Below, in pieces: positions 1-7,530 of a stretch of DNA of 12,385 nucleotides. Under the pieces are notes generated by a model, which had not been told where the DNA came from, ran no database searches, and saw only the letters and a list, made by a program, of their open reading frames with translations. Every line of letters starts with the position of its first letter. Position 1 is the stretch's first letter. The position numbers and the translations under genes are program-made. This DNA comes from Vulcanimicrobiota bacterium (GTDB taxonomy: Bacteria > Vulcanimicrobiota > Vulcanimicrobiia > Vulcanimicrobiales > Vulcanimicrobiaceae), in NCBI GenBank assembly GCA_019233165.1, contig JAFAMS010000065.1:1-12385 (forward strand), in the 5' to 3' direction.

Positions 1-1216
1 AGATGACGTGTTCGATCGGGCCGTGCGGGCGGACGACCGGATCGTCGCGGAGCGGCACACCGCCTGCGAGATGCCGGACGCGCGCGTCCCCGGCGGCGGC
101 GTGGGCGTCGTCCGGGATCGTGGTCGTACGGATCGAGCCGATCGTGATCGCGCCGATGTAGTTCGGATCGCGCGCCCTCAGCGGCGCGAAAGCCGCGTCG
201 CTGTGGCTCCCTTCGCCGTAGCCGTTTGCAACGTAGAGCGTCTGGGGCGTCGCAGCGACCGCCGTCGGATACCAGCCCGACGGCACCGCGCCGATTCGGC
301 GCAACGAAGCCTCGGGTCCGATCGCGAGAACGTAGACCGCGTTCGCCGCACCTGCCGCGACGTAGAGCCGCCGTCCATCCGGAGCGACCGCGAGCGCATT
401 CGGTGAATTTCCGGTCAGGGAGCCTTCGTCGAGACGAAGCTCGACGACGCTCGGCGGCGTCGCGCTCGGCGCGCGGAGGTCGACGATCGAAAGCGAGTCG
501 TCGTCAGCGTTCGCGACGTACAAGTGGTTCCCGTCGGGCGCGAGCGCAAGCGCCTCCGGGTGCGTACCGACCTGGATCTGCCGCACGACTTTTCGGGAAG
601 CGAGATCGACGGCGTCAACGGCGCGCTCCCCCCACGCGCTCGCAAAGAGCGTCTTGCGATCGGGCGCGACGACGAGCGCGCTCGGATGCCGTCCGACCGC
701 AGCGGCGGCGAGGAGCGTTCCTGGAGCTTCGTCGACGAGCGCGACCTGCGCGGCCGACTCGCATGCGGCTGCCAGCGTCTTCGCGTCGATGCGCGCGACT
801 GCCGCCGGCCAGCATCCCGCTGCGAGCTCGATCGTCCGGTCGACCGCGTTCTTGGCGAGATCGACGTGCACGAGCGCATCGGCGTTCGCGCCGGCGATCC
901 ACGCTCCGCGGCCGTCGGGATCAACGAGTGGGATCCCATACGCTCCCTTGAGGGCGACGACGCCGAGCTCGGCAAGCGTGCGCGCATCGAGGACGCGGAG
1001 CGCAGGCGGCTTGTAACCGCCTTCGACGACGAGCAGTCGCGCGCCGTCGGGCGTGAGCGCGAGCCCTTCGGGGAGCGTCCCGACCGCTTCGACGGCACCC
1101 GCCGGCGCGTCGATGCTGCGGCCCGTCGGAAGCAGCGTCGGCGGAGTCGAGAGCGCCGCGAGCGCGACGAGTCCGGACGCCGCCACGAGCGCGAGAGCGA
1201 GCGCGATCCGTTTCAT
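1..1216 (-). CDS. YncE-type beta-propeller / alkaline phosphatase family protein (3' end cut by window edge)
   Basis: The frame opens at an ATG at 1216-1214 and stays open to base 1, giving 405 codons with no stop, so the gene is partial. Residues 1-23 look like a Sec signal peptide (MKRIALALALVAASG, then alanine-rich). The body has repeated YVTN/YncE-type blades of the form 'APDG..LYVAN....V.D': YVAN near residue 233, a similar blade around 280-295, and YVAN again near 328. The last visible residues (399-405) are GPIEHVI. In the known YncE/alkaline-phosphatase fusions this motif opens the phosphatase domain (continuing YxIKENRTYDQ), so the catalytic part probably lies beyond the left edge. 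The product is probably exported and hydrolyses phosphate or sulfate esters; the substrate is unknown. The start codon overlaps the chrA stop (ATGA), implying translational coupling. The fold and signal peptide are seen; the phosphatase half is inferred from seven residues. Confidence 0.82.
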   Translation of the reverse strand, partial: MKRIALALALVAASGLVALAALSTPPTLLPTGRSIDAPAGAVEAVGTLPEGLALTPDGARLLVVEGGYKPPALRVLDARTLAELGVVALKGAYGIPLVDPDGRGAWIAGANADALVHVDLAKNAVDRTIELAAGCWPAAVARIDAKTLAAACESAAQVALVDEAPGTLLAAAAVGRHPSALVVAPDRKTLFASAWGERAVDAVDLASRKVVRQIQVGTHPEALALAPDGNHLYVANADDDSLSIVDLRAPSATPPSVVELRLDEGSLTGNSPNALAVAPDGRRLYVAAGAANAVYVLAIGPEASLRRIGAVPSGWYPTAVAATPQTLYVANGYGEGSHSDAAFAPLRARDPNYIGAITIGSIRTTTIPDDAHAAAGDARVRHLAGGVPLRDDPVVRPHGPIEHVI

Positions 1217-2340
1217 GCGTTCGTCGTGTTGGTTCGGCGCCGTACGAGTTCCCGCCGCACGCGCACGAATCCGAAGACGGCGAGCGCGAGCAGCGCATCG
1301 ATCCAATCGTGGATCGCGTTCGGCAAGATCGGATTGACGAACGCTCCGAGCAAGAGCCCGACGACCGCCGCTCCCAGACCGCGGATCGCCGCCGCGGCGA
1401 GGACGTTTGCGCGAATCTCGCGCCAGAACGGGACGACTCCGAAGATCAAGAAAAACGAAGGCGCAAAGATCGCGCACGTTCCCACAATTGCGCCGAGCGC
1501 GCCGCCCGGGCCGATCGCGGCGAGCGCACCGAGATACGCCGCGAACGTGAAGAGCGGTCCCGGCATCGCTTGCGCGGCGCCGTAGCCGGCGAGGAAGCGC
1601 GTCTCGTCGAGCCACCCGGGGACGAACGAGGCGGAGAGCAGCGGCAGCACGACGTGACCTCCGCCGAAGACGAGCGAGCCCGCGCGAAAGAATGCGGCGG
1701 CGAGCGCGACGTCGGGAGAAAGCCGCGCGAAAACCCAGAGCGCGACCGCGACGAGCGCGAAGAGGACGAGGACGGACGCGGCCGTTCCGCGCGAGAGCGG
1801 GAACGCGAGCGGCGCCGGTGCCTCCGCCTCTCTTCGAAGGAAGGCGAGTCCCGCGAGCGCGCCGAGACCGAGAACGGCGAGTTGGCCGACGGTTCCGGGA
1901 AGCGCGAGGACGAGCGCGGCGCAGACGAGCGCCAGCGCGCCGCGCAAGAGATCGGGCGTCAGCGTCCGCGCCATCGTGAGAATCGCGTCGGCGACGACCG
2001 CTACCGCGACGAGAAGCAAGAGATGAATCCACCAGGTGCTGCGAGCCAACGGGAGCCCGGTCGCGACGAGGGTCATGAGAATTGCCGACGGCAGCGTGAA
2101 TCCGAGCCAGGCCGCAAAGGCGCCGCCCGCGCCGGCGCGCAGCGTCCCAAGCAGCATCCCGACTTGGCTCGACGTCGGACCCGGCAAGAAGCTGCACAAC
2201 GCGACGATCTCGCCGAAGGTCGCGTCGTCGACCCATCGCCGCCGCTCGACGAAAGCAGCGCGGAAATAGCTCAAGTGCGCGATCGGCCCCCCGAACGAGC
2301 GCATTCCCAAGCTCAAGAATGCAAGAAAGACCTCGCGCAT
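1213..2340 (-). CDS. chrA: CHR-family chromate/anion transporter, two-domain type
   Basis: This 375-residue integral membrane protein belongs to the chromate ion transporter family, which exports chromate or related oxyanions. It is a long-form member with two homologous halves. The N-terminal half carries FGGP (16-19), the RRRW stretch near 33-36 and LPGPTSSQVG (52-61). The C-terminal half repeats the pattern with VFGGGHVVLP and QAMPGPLFTF. Between them are about ten hydrophobic segments rich in Leu, Ala and Val. The length fits long-chain CHR proteins (roughly 370-450 residues). The start is the ATG at 2340-2338, from which the family's N-terminal motif is intact; no clear Shine-Dalgarno is visible. 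The gene diverges from ilvE and its TGA overlaps the start of the beta-propeller gene. Real chromate resistance is not shown, because many CHR proteins in uncontaminated habitats have unknown substrates. Confidence 0.93.
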   Translation of the reverse strand: MREVFLAFLSLGMRSFGGPIAHLSYFRAAFVERRRWVDDATFGEIVALCSFLPGPTSSQVGMLLGTLRAGAGGAFAAWLGFTLPSAILMTLVATGLPLARSTWWIHLLLLVAVAVVADAILTMARTLTPDLLRGALALVCAALVLALPGTVGQLAVLGLGALAGLAFLRREAEAPAPLAFPLSRGTAASVLVLFALVAVALWVFARLSPDVALAAAFFRAGSLVFGGGHVVLPLLSASFVPGWLDETRFLAGYGAAQAMPGPLFTFAAYLGALAAIGPGGALGAIVGTCAIFAPSFFLIFGVVPFWREIRANVLAAAAIRGLGAAVVGLLLGAFVNPILPNAIHDWIDALLALAVFGFVRVRRELVRRRTNTTNA

Positions 2341-2420
2341 GACGCGAGCAACTTTGTGTGCGAAACCGCCCGCTCCCGTCGCGGGACTTCCGGGACGCCG
2401 AAGCGAAGCGCGAACGTCTT
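2341..2420. promoter_or_regulatory. Divergent gap between chrA and ilvE
   Basis: These 80 bp separate two divergent genes and must hold both promoters unless one lies inside coding sequence. I cannot pick out convincing -35/-10 boxes or a strong Shine-Dalgarno for either gene. A short perfect inverted repeat, TCCCG-TCG-CGGGA, sits at 2374-2386. CGGGAC occurs at 2382-2387 and again at 2391-2396. Either could be an operator or chance in such GC-rich DNA. Confidence 0.4.
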
Positions 2421-3377
2421 ATGAAACTCGACGATCTGACGGTTTATGCGCAAGGGCGTTTCATGCGATACGCCGACGCGAAAGTCGGCCTGCTGACCCA
2501 CGGATTGCAGTACGGTACCGGCTGCTTCGAAGGCGTCCGTGGATTCTGGGACGACGCCGAACGCGAGCTGTATATCCTGCATCCGCGCGATCATTACGTC
2601 CGCCTGCACGCCTCGGCCAAGATTCTCATGATGCAGCTCGAGCAATCGCCCGACGAGCTGGTCGAGATTACGGTCGAGCTTTGCACGCGCAATCGCTTCG
2701 AGCGTGAGATCTACATCCGGCCGTTCGTCTACAAGTCGGACGAGGCGATCGGCGTCCGGCTCCACGACGTCGGCGACGCGTTCGCGATCGTCGCACTGCC
2801 GTTCGACAGCTATTTCGGCGCAGCCGCCGGATTGCGCGCGTGCGTGAGCTCGTGGCGCCGGATCGACGATACGGCGGCTCCTGCCCGTGCGAAAGTAACC
2901 GGGATTTACATCAATTCGGCGCTTGCGAAGAGCGACGCGCTGCTCAACGGCTTCGATGAAGCGATTCTGCTCTCGCACGACGGCCACGTCTCCGAAGGCT
3001 CGGCCGAGAACTTCTTCATGGTCAAGGACGGGGCGCTCGTAACCCCCGACGCGACGCAAAACATACTCGAGGGCGTAACGCGCCGCTGCGTGATGACGAT
3101 CGCGCGCGACCTCGGGATCCCGCTCGTCGAACGCGCGATCGACCGCAGCGAGCTCTACACCGCGAGCGAAGCGTTTTTCACGGGAAGCGCGGCGGGCGTG
3201 ATGCCGATCGAGTCGATCGATCGTCGCCCGGTCGGCGACGGCCGCATCGGCAAGACGACGAAGGCGATCGCCGACGTCTACGAGCGCGCGGTGCGCGGCA
3301 AGGAAGCGAAATACCGCGACTGGGTCACGCCGGTCTACCGGCGAGCATCGCTCGCACCGCATCGACGATCCGCCTGA
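2421..3377 (+). CDS. ilvE: Branched-chain amino acid aminotransferase (PLP fold type IV)
   Basis: This 318-residue class IV aminotransferase interconverts Leu, Ile or Val with their 2-oxo acids, using 2-oxoglutarate/glutamate as partner, in the cytosol. Family landmarks are in order: LLTHGLQYGTGCFEGVR near residues 25-41, YIRPFVY, then AKVTGIY with the PLP lysine at K158. E192 in SEGSAEN is the residue that contacts the pyridine nitrogen in family members, and LEGVTRR and FFTGSAAGVMPI follow. The start at ATG 2421 leaves the usual short N-terminus; an in-frame ATG at 2358 would add 21 arginine-rich residues with no family counterpart. The last residues (after DWVTPVY) exceed the usual end and are encoded inside the convergent gene: the two coding regions share 53 bp (3325-3377). 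D-amino-acid aminotransferase or aminodeoxychorismate lyase are less likely, given the FEGVR and YIRP motifs. Confidence 0.92.
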   Translation: MKLDDLTVYAQGRFMRYADAKVGLLTHGLQYGTGCFEGVRGFWDDAERELYILHPRDHYVRLHASAKILMMQLEQSPDELVEITVELCTRNRFEREIYIRPFVYKSDEAIGVRLHDVGDAFAIVALPFDSYFGAAAGLRACVSSWRRIDDTAAPARAKVTGIYINSALAKSDALLNGFDEAILLSHDGHVSEGSAENFFMVKDGALVTPDATQNILEGVTRRCVMTIARDLGIPLVERAIDRSELYTASEAFFTGSAAGVMPIESIDRRPVGDGRIGKTTKAIADVYERAVRGKEAKYRDWVTPVYRRASLAPHRRSA

Positions 3378-4560
3378 CCGGCTCGCGGCGGTAGTCCCAG
3401 CGCGCGTCCTCGGGCGGTTCCGGGACGATCATCGTTGCGTTCGCTTCGAAAAGTAAGATCCGTCCGGCGGAATCGAGCGCGAAGTCGATCCCGGCGAACT
3501 CGAGGTCGAGCGTTCGTACGATTCGCTCGAGTGCGGCGAGCGCGCGCGGGCCGAGCGTCGCGTGCATGTCGTCGAGGAATGCCGCGTCGGCTTCGCGATT
3601 CGGCGCGTTCTCGGCCATATCGGCGCTGAAGTAGTGGACCTTCCAGTCTTTAGAGATCGCAAGGTGGAGCGGGTAGAGGACGCGGTCGACGGCGATCGCG
3701 CGATACTTACGAAACCGGCCTTCGCCGTCGCGGGCGTCGAGATATTCGATCGCCAAAACGGCGGCGCCGGGAAGCTCGGCGAGCGCGAAGGCCAACTGTT
3801 CGGCGCTCTCAACCTTGACGAAATGCTCGCCGGTATGAAATCCGGGGACGCGCAGCAAAATCGGCCACGCGAACCCCGCTGCGCCGAGGACGCCTGCAGC
3901 GTCGCCTTCGAGCGCGCGACGTGGGAAGGTCGCATAGCGCGGGGTCACGACGTCTGCGAGCGCTCCGAGCCGGCGAGCGTTGTCGACGCGCCCGGTTTGG
4001 AGAACCGCGCGCGGGCGGTTGACGACCGGCGCGGCCGTTTTCCGTAGGACCGCTTCGGCGGCGACGAGCGCCGCGGCACATCGATCCGCGTCGCCGATCA
4101 GGTTGAAGACGCGCTCGTGCGGCGGCAGGGGCTCGCCGTCGTACCGGTCGACGATGAGGGTCGCGACCTCGAAGATCTCCGGCGTCAGGAACGATGAGAG
4201 CGGGACGTTCCCTTCGCCTTCGACGCCGACGATGAGGAGCCGAAAGGGGTCCGCGCACCGCGCCGGCGCGATTGCGATCGGCCGGCTGCGCAGCGTTCGG
4301 CCGGGAAGCGCGCTGCTCGGATCGAGCTCGAGCGCGCGCCGAAAGTGCTCGACGGAGCCCTCGAGCTCGCCTTCGTCGCGCAAAAGTTGCGCGAGCCTCG
4401 CGTGTGCGCGCGCGTGTTCCGGCGCTTCGGCGAGGATCGCGGTCAGCTCGGTTTTCGCTTCCGCCGTGCGCTCGAGCGCGCCCAAGACGGCCGCGCGTTC
4501 GTAGCGCAACTCGAGCGACGGATCGAGGACGAGCCGCAGCTCCAACTCCTCGAGCCGCAT
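3325..4560 (-). CDS. TPR protein with ATP-grasp-like C-terminal domain
   Basis: The 411-residue protein has two parts. Residues about 16-83 form two tetratricopeptide repeats, each ending in the DP/AP-type turn (ALELDPSS at the second). The rest resembles the ATP-grasp-like domain found in a conserved group of bacterial TPR proteins: an FRKYR...YPLHLAISKDWKVHYF core, then FAGIDFALDSAGRILLFEANA. There D359, E372 and N374 sit where ATP-grasp enzymes hold Mg-ATP. ATP-grasp enzymes usually join a carboxylate to an amine or thiol, but the substrate here is unknown. No signal peptide is seen, so it is likely cytosolic. The start is ATG 4560-4558; the frame stays open about 20 codons upstream but contains no ATG, GTG or TTG there. 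It follows the serine hydrolase gene by 40 bp on the same strand, probably in one transcript, and its 3' end overlaps ilvE. Confidence 0.8.
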   Translation of the reverse strand: MRLEELELRLVLDPSLELRYERAAVLGALERTAEAKTELTAILAEAPEHARAHARLAQLLRDEGELEGSVEHFRRALELDPSSALPGRTLRSRPIAIAPARCADPFRLLIVGVEGEGNVPLSSFLTPEIFEVATLIVDRYDGEPLPPHERVFNLIGDADRCAAALVAAEAVLRKTAAPVVNRPRAVLQTGRVDNARRLGALADVVTPRYATFPRRALEGDAAGVLGAAGFAWPILLRVPGFHTGEHFVKVESAEQLAFALAELPGAAVLAIEYLDARDGEGRFRKYRAIAVDRVLYPLHLAISKDWKVHYFSADMAENAPNREADAAFLDDMHATLGPRALAALERIVRTLDLEFAGIDFALDSAGRILLFEANATMIVPEPPEDARWDYRREPVRRIVDAVRAMLAGRPA

Positions 4561-4600
4561 CTCGAGCGCGAGGACGGCGTACGCCGGAGGGAGGTCGGCG

Positions 4601-5611
4601 CTACTGATTTTGCGGGGGTGGTTCTTGTGTTGCCGGCGGCGCTGCGGGCTCTTGCGACGGCGAAAGCCACCGCTGCAAGTCCGGAGAGCTCAGAGTGGGA
4701 TGGGTCAGCTGCTCGACCGGTGCGAGCCCGTTCTCGGCACGCCAATCCGCGAATCGTTCCATCGCCTGATATGCGAGCCAAGAGACGCCGCGGATGAACC
4801 TGCGACCGGTGTCGAGCGTCGGAAGGCCGGTCGTCATTACCGCAATCACGTAAGGCTCGCGCTCGCTTTCGACGATCCCGACGTCGTTGAGCGTATCGTG
4901 CAGCGAGCCGGTCTTGTGCGCGATCTTGAGCTCTTTCGGGAGCGGGACCGGAAGGAGCGTGTTATGGCGCTGGCCTTCCATGATCGCGATCATCTGCCGC
5001 GAGCTCCAGGGATCGACGAGCTCGTCGCGCGCCATCGCATCGAGCAGATGGAGCATGTCCCCGGCGCTCGAGCGAAGCGAGCGGATGTCGCCGTCCGAGC
5101 GAATGTAATCGGCGACGCGCGTGTGGAGCAGGCCGAGATCGCTCATCGTCGCGTTGATGTGCTGGCGGCCGACGAGGCGAATGAGCATGTTGGTCGCGGT
5201 GTTGTCGCTGTCGGTAATCATTCGCCACAGGAGCGCCTGTACCGAGTAGCCCGTTCCGAGCGGTGCGTCGCAGAGCGAGCCCCAGCCCCAGTCGCGGTCT
5301 CTCGCCGTCAAATGCACGACTTGTCCGAGATCGACGCGGCCTTCGGACATCTGACGGAAGACCTCCACCATCACCGGAATCTTGATCGTCGAAGCGGCCG
5401 GCATGCTCGCGTTCGGATTGATTCCCGAGATCGCGCCGGTCGCGAGGTCTTCGATCGCAACCGCGACGCGGCCGGGTGCGTGTTGCGTCGCGATCGCGAG
5501 ACGCATCTGAAGGTCGGCGAGCGGCGCAGGGAGCGCAGCCGACGCGTTCGCAGTCGCGCTCAGCATCAACGCTGCGATAACACCAAGACGAAGGAGTCGC
5601 GTAACCCTCAT
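4601..5611 (-). CDS. Secreted class A beta-lactamase-fold serine hydrolase lacking the usual general-base Glu
   Basis: This 336-residue protein has an N-terminal signal peptide (MRVTRLLRLGVIAALMLSA, cleavage probably after the ASA near residue 25). It carries three active-site motifs of the penicillin-recognising serine hydrolases: STIK (nucleophile S74, K77), SDN (135-137) and KTG (233-235). The spacing fits the class A / beta-lactamase2 family. Class A beta-lactamases also need an omega-loop glutamate (ExxLN, Ambler 166) about 36 residues after SDN. Here no glutamate occurs anywhere from residue 91 to 196; D173 and D175 lie near the place. True penicillin hydrolysis is therefore doubtful, and a peptidase, esterase or slow acylating role is possible. 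The C-terminus (about 318-336) is a Pro/Gln-rich tail. An AGGAG ends one base before the ATG, which is unusually close. The gene lies 93 bp after the ABC importer genes and 40 bp before the TPR/ATP-grasp gene. Confidence 0.85.
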   Translation of the reverse strand: MRVTRLLRLGVIAALMLSATANASAALPAPLADLQMRLAIATQHAPGRVAVAIEDLATGAISGINPNASMPAASTIKIPVMVEVFRQMSEGRVDLGQVVHLTARDRDWGWGSLCDAPLGTGYSVQALLWRMITDSDNTATNMLIRLVGRQHINATMSDLGLLHTRVADYIRSDGDIRSLRSSAGDMLHLLDAMARDELVDPWSSRQMIAIMEGQRHNTLLPVPLPKELKIAHKTGSLHDTLNDVGIVESEREPYVIAVMTTGLPTLDTGRRFIRGVSWLAYQAMERFADWRAENGLAPVEQLTHPTLSSPDLQRWLSPSQEPAAPPATQEPPPQNQ

Positions 5612-5704
5612 ACTCCTAGAGCTCGCCCCGCAAAATTGGCTTCTACCGTCCGTGATGAAGCGGATTGGTGTGACGATTCGCCTCGACGGGCAGCCCTTCT
5701 TGCT
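5612..5704 (-). other. 93-bp gap between ABC permease and serine hydrolase genes
   Basis: This is the longest non-coding gap in the window. It contains GGGCTGCCC just after the permease stop, but its one-base loop and lack of a T-run rule out a standard intrinsic terminator. It could hold a separate promoter for the serine hydrolase gene, though I see no convincing -35/-10 pair. Read-through from the importer operon is equally possible. Confidence 0.35.
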
Positions 5705-6562
5705 TTATCGGACCGGCACGTACGGGATTCCATCGGCGGCCGGAGCTCGCGCCCGTCCGGCAAAGCCGGCGAGGGCGACGAGGGCGGCGACGTACGGCAG
5801 CGCTTGCATCAGCTCGCTCGGGATCCCGCTGCGCTGGAGGGTGTATTGCAACGCGGAGAACGCGCCGAAGAACAGCGCCGCCCCCGTCGCTCCCAGCGGG
5901 TTCCAGCGGCCGAAGATCACGGCGGCGAGCGCGATGAAGCCACGGCCGGCGCTCATCCCGTCGGAGTAGAGATCGAGTTCCGCCATCGCCAAGAAGACGC
6001 CGCCGAGCGCCGCGAACGCCCCGCCGGTCGCGGTCGCCCACAAGCGAACGCGCAGCGGATCGATCCCGGCGACCTCCGCGGCGCGCGGATTTTCGCCGCA
6101 CGCACGAACGTGCAGACCGCCGCGCGTCCTAAAGAGGAAGAGATGGAGCAGCACGGCCAGCACGAGCGCCGCGACGACCATCGCCGTCTCGCCGCCGGTC
6201 CCGAGCGCGGCCACTTGCTTCGAGGCGCCGGGCTGCCCGAACACGACGACCAGACCGTAGGCGGCGCCGCCCAGCGCGATGAGGTTGATCCCCGTGCCGG
6301 CGACGATCTGTTCGACGCGAAAGCGGGTCGCCGCAATTCCCAAGAGCGCGCCGAGGAGCGCACCGGCAAGGACACCGGCGGCGGCGCCGGCTTGCGCGTT
6401 GCCCGTCGCGTAGGAGACGCACACGCCGGTGAACGCGCCGATCGCAATCATCCCTTCGAGCCCGATGTTGATCACGCCGGAACGCTCGGAGAGGACGCCG
6501 CCGAGCGCGGCGTAGATGACCGGCGTCGCCTTGATCAGCGTGAGCCAGACGAAGTCGATCAT
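5705..6562 (-). CDS. ABC importer permease, second subunit (BPD_transp_2, NupQ-like)
   Basis: This 285-residue polytopic inner-membrane permease is one of two forming the channel of a BMP-type nucleoside or small-molecule importer. ERSGVINIGLEG at about 26-37 is the hallmark of the NupQ-type subunit. The cytoplasmic coupling segment GENPRAAEVAGIDPL (156-170) contacts the ATPase. The remainder is hydrophobic helices with short loops, and the length is normal for the subunit. The start is the ATG at 6562-6560, which overlaps the TGA of the preceding permease (ATGA), so translation is probably coupled. The same frame stays open upstream to about 7036, but that part lies on top of the other permease and reads as an arginine-rich shadow. 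In B. subtilis the homologous set imports nucleosides; the substrate here is inferred from family only. Confidence 0.93.
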   Translation of the reverse strand: MIDFVWLTLIKATPVIYAALGGVLSERSGVINIGLEGMIAIGAFTGVCVSYATGNAQAGAAAGVLAGALLGALLGIAATRFRVEQIVAGTGINLIALGGAAYGLVVVFGQPGASKQVAALGTGGETAMVVAALVLAVLLHLFLFRTRGGLHVRACGENPRAAEVAGIDPLRVRLWATATGGAFAALGGVFLAMAELDLYSDGMSAGRGFIALAAVIFGRWNPLGATGAALFFGAFSALQYTLQRSGIPSELMQALPYVAALVALAGFAGRARAPAADGIPYVPVR

Positions 6563-7530
6563 CGCTTGAACGCTCTGCGACCCGAGAGGACGAGGATGAT
6601 CGCGCCTTCGATCGCGGTCACGACGTCGCGCGGAACGTTCGCGGCCGCCTGCATCCCGATCGCGCCGTTCTGCAGAATGCCGAAAACGAACGCCGCCACC
6701 GTAACGAGCAGCGGGTCCAACTCGCCGACGAGCGCGACGGCGATCGCGATGAAGCCGTAGCCGGGTGAAAGCGCGAGGTTGAACCGGTGCAGGACGCCGG
6801 TGACGATCGTCGCGCCGCCGAGCCCCGCGAACGCGCCCGAAGCGGCCATCGTCCAAAACGCGGTCTTCGCCAAGTCGATCCCAGCGCGCCGGGCCGTCTC
6901 GGGGGCATCGCCGGCGGCGCGCAACTCGTAGCCGATCACCGTCGCGCGCAGAACCCAGCGCAGAACGAATGCGAGTGCGAGCGCGAGCAAAAGCGCGATC
7001 GTCAGCCGCGTATCGGGGATCAAGGCCGGGAGCCACGACGACGGCGGGAGCGGCGTCGTCTCGTGTCCCCCGATGAGATAGCCTGCGAGAAGTGCGGCGA
7101 TGATGTTGAGCATCAGCGTCGCGATCACTTCGTTTGCCGCGAAGCGCGCGCGCAGCAAGCCGGCGAGCGCGCCCCAGACGCCGCCGCCGAGCGCGCCGGC
7201 GGCGAGGAGGAGCGGGATTGCGACGATCGCCGGACCGGCGAGCCGTTCGCCGAGGAGTCCGGCGACGAGACCGCCGGCGATCAGCTGGCCCTCGGCGCCG
7301 ATGTTGAAGAGCCCGGCGCGAAACGCGAGCGTGACGCCGAGCGCGGGGAAGAGCAGCGAGGTCGTCGCGACCAGCGTTTCCGCGATTTCCTGCGAGCTTC
7401 CGAGCGCGCCGATCAAGAGCGCCGCGAAACCGTCGAGCGGGCTGACCCCGGCGACGAGCATCGCAACGCTGCCGAAGACGACGACGATCGCGAGCGCGAT
7501 CGCCGCATCGCGGCTCGCGGTCGCGCTCAC
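6559..7530 (-). CDS. ABC importer permease, first subunit (BPD_transp_2, NupP-like)
   Basis: This 323-residue membrane protein pairs with the next permease. The motif FRAGLFNIGAEGQ (70-82) is typical of NupP-type subunits. The coupling loop GDAPETARRAGIDL (207-220) matches the equivalent loop in its partner. Residues 10-30 form a first transmembrane helix, and several more follow. The start is a GTG at 7530-7528 that overlaps the ATPase stop (GTGA). No Shine-Dalgarno is evident, which fits coupling to upstream translation. The order lipoprotein, ATPase, P-type permease, Q-type permease is the standard order of this importer class, and all four components are present and uninterrupted. Confidence 0.93.
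   Translation of the reverse strand: MSATASRDAAIALAIVVVFGSVAMLVAGVSPLDGFAALLIGALGSSQEIAETLVATTSLLFPALGVTLAFRAGLFNIGAEGQLIAGGLVAGLLGERLAGPAIVAIPLLLAAGALGGGVWGALAGLLRARFAANEVIATLMLNIIAALLAGYLIGGHETTPLPPSSWLPALIPDTRLTIALLLALALAFVLRWVLRATVIGYELRAAGDAPETARRAGIDLAKTAFWTMAASGAFAGLGGATIVTGVLHRFNLALSPGYGFIAIAVALVGELDPLLVTVAAFVFGILQNGAIGMQAAANVPRDVVTAIEGAIILVLSGRRAFKR

Noticed and set aside
415..1098. 227-codon minus-strand frame over the beta-propeller gene
   Set aside because: The neighbouring frame from 1216 to the edge has the signal peptide and YVTN blades; this one is Ser/Arg-rich shadow.
1309..2424. 371-codon plus-strand frame opposite chrA
   Set aside because: It is a hydrophilic Glu/Arg-rich shadow of a membrane protein gene; the CHR motifs fix the minus strand as coding.
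5690..5704. GGGCTGCCC as a terminator after the importer operon
   Set aside because: A one-base loop cannot form a normal hairpin and no T-run follows.
4610..6760. 716-codon plus-strand open frame
   Set aside because: It lies opposite the serine hydrolase and permease genes, which have clear family motifs. Its product is Arg/Glu/Asp-rich with no domain, a usual shadow in GC-rich DNA.
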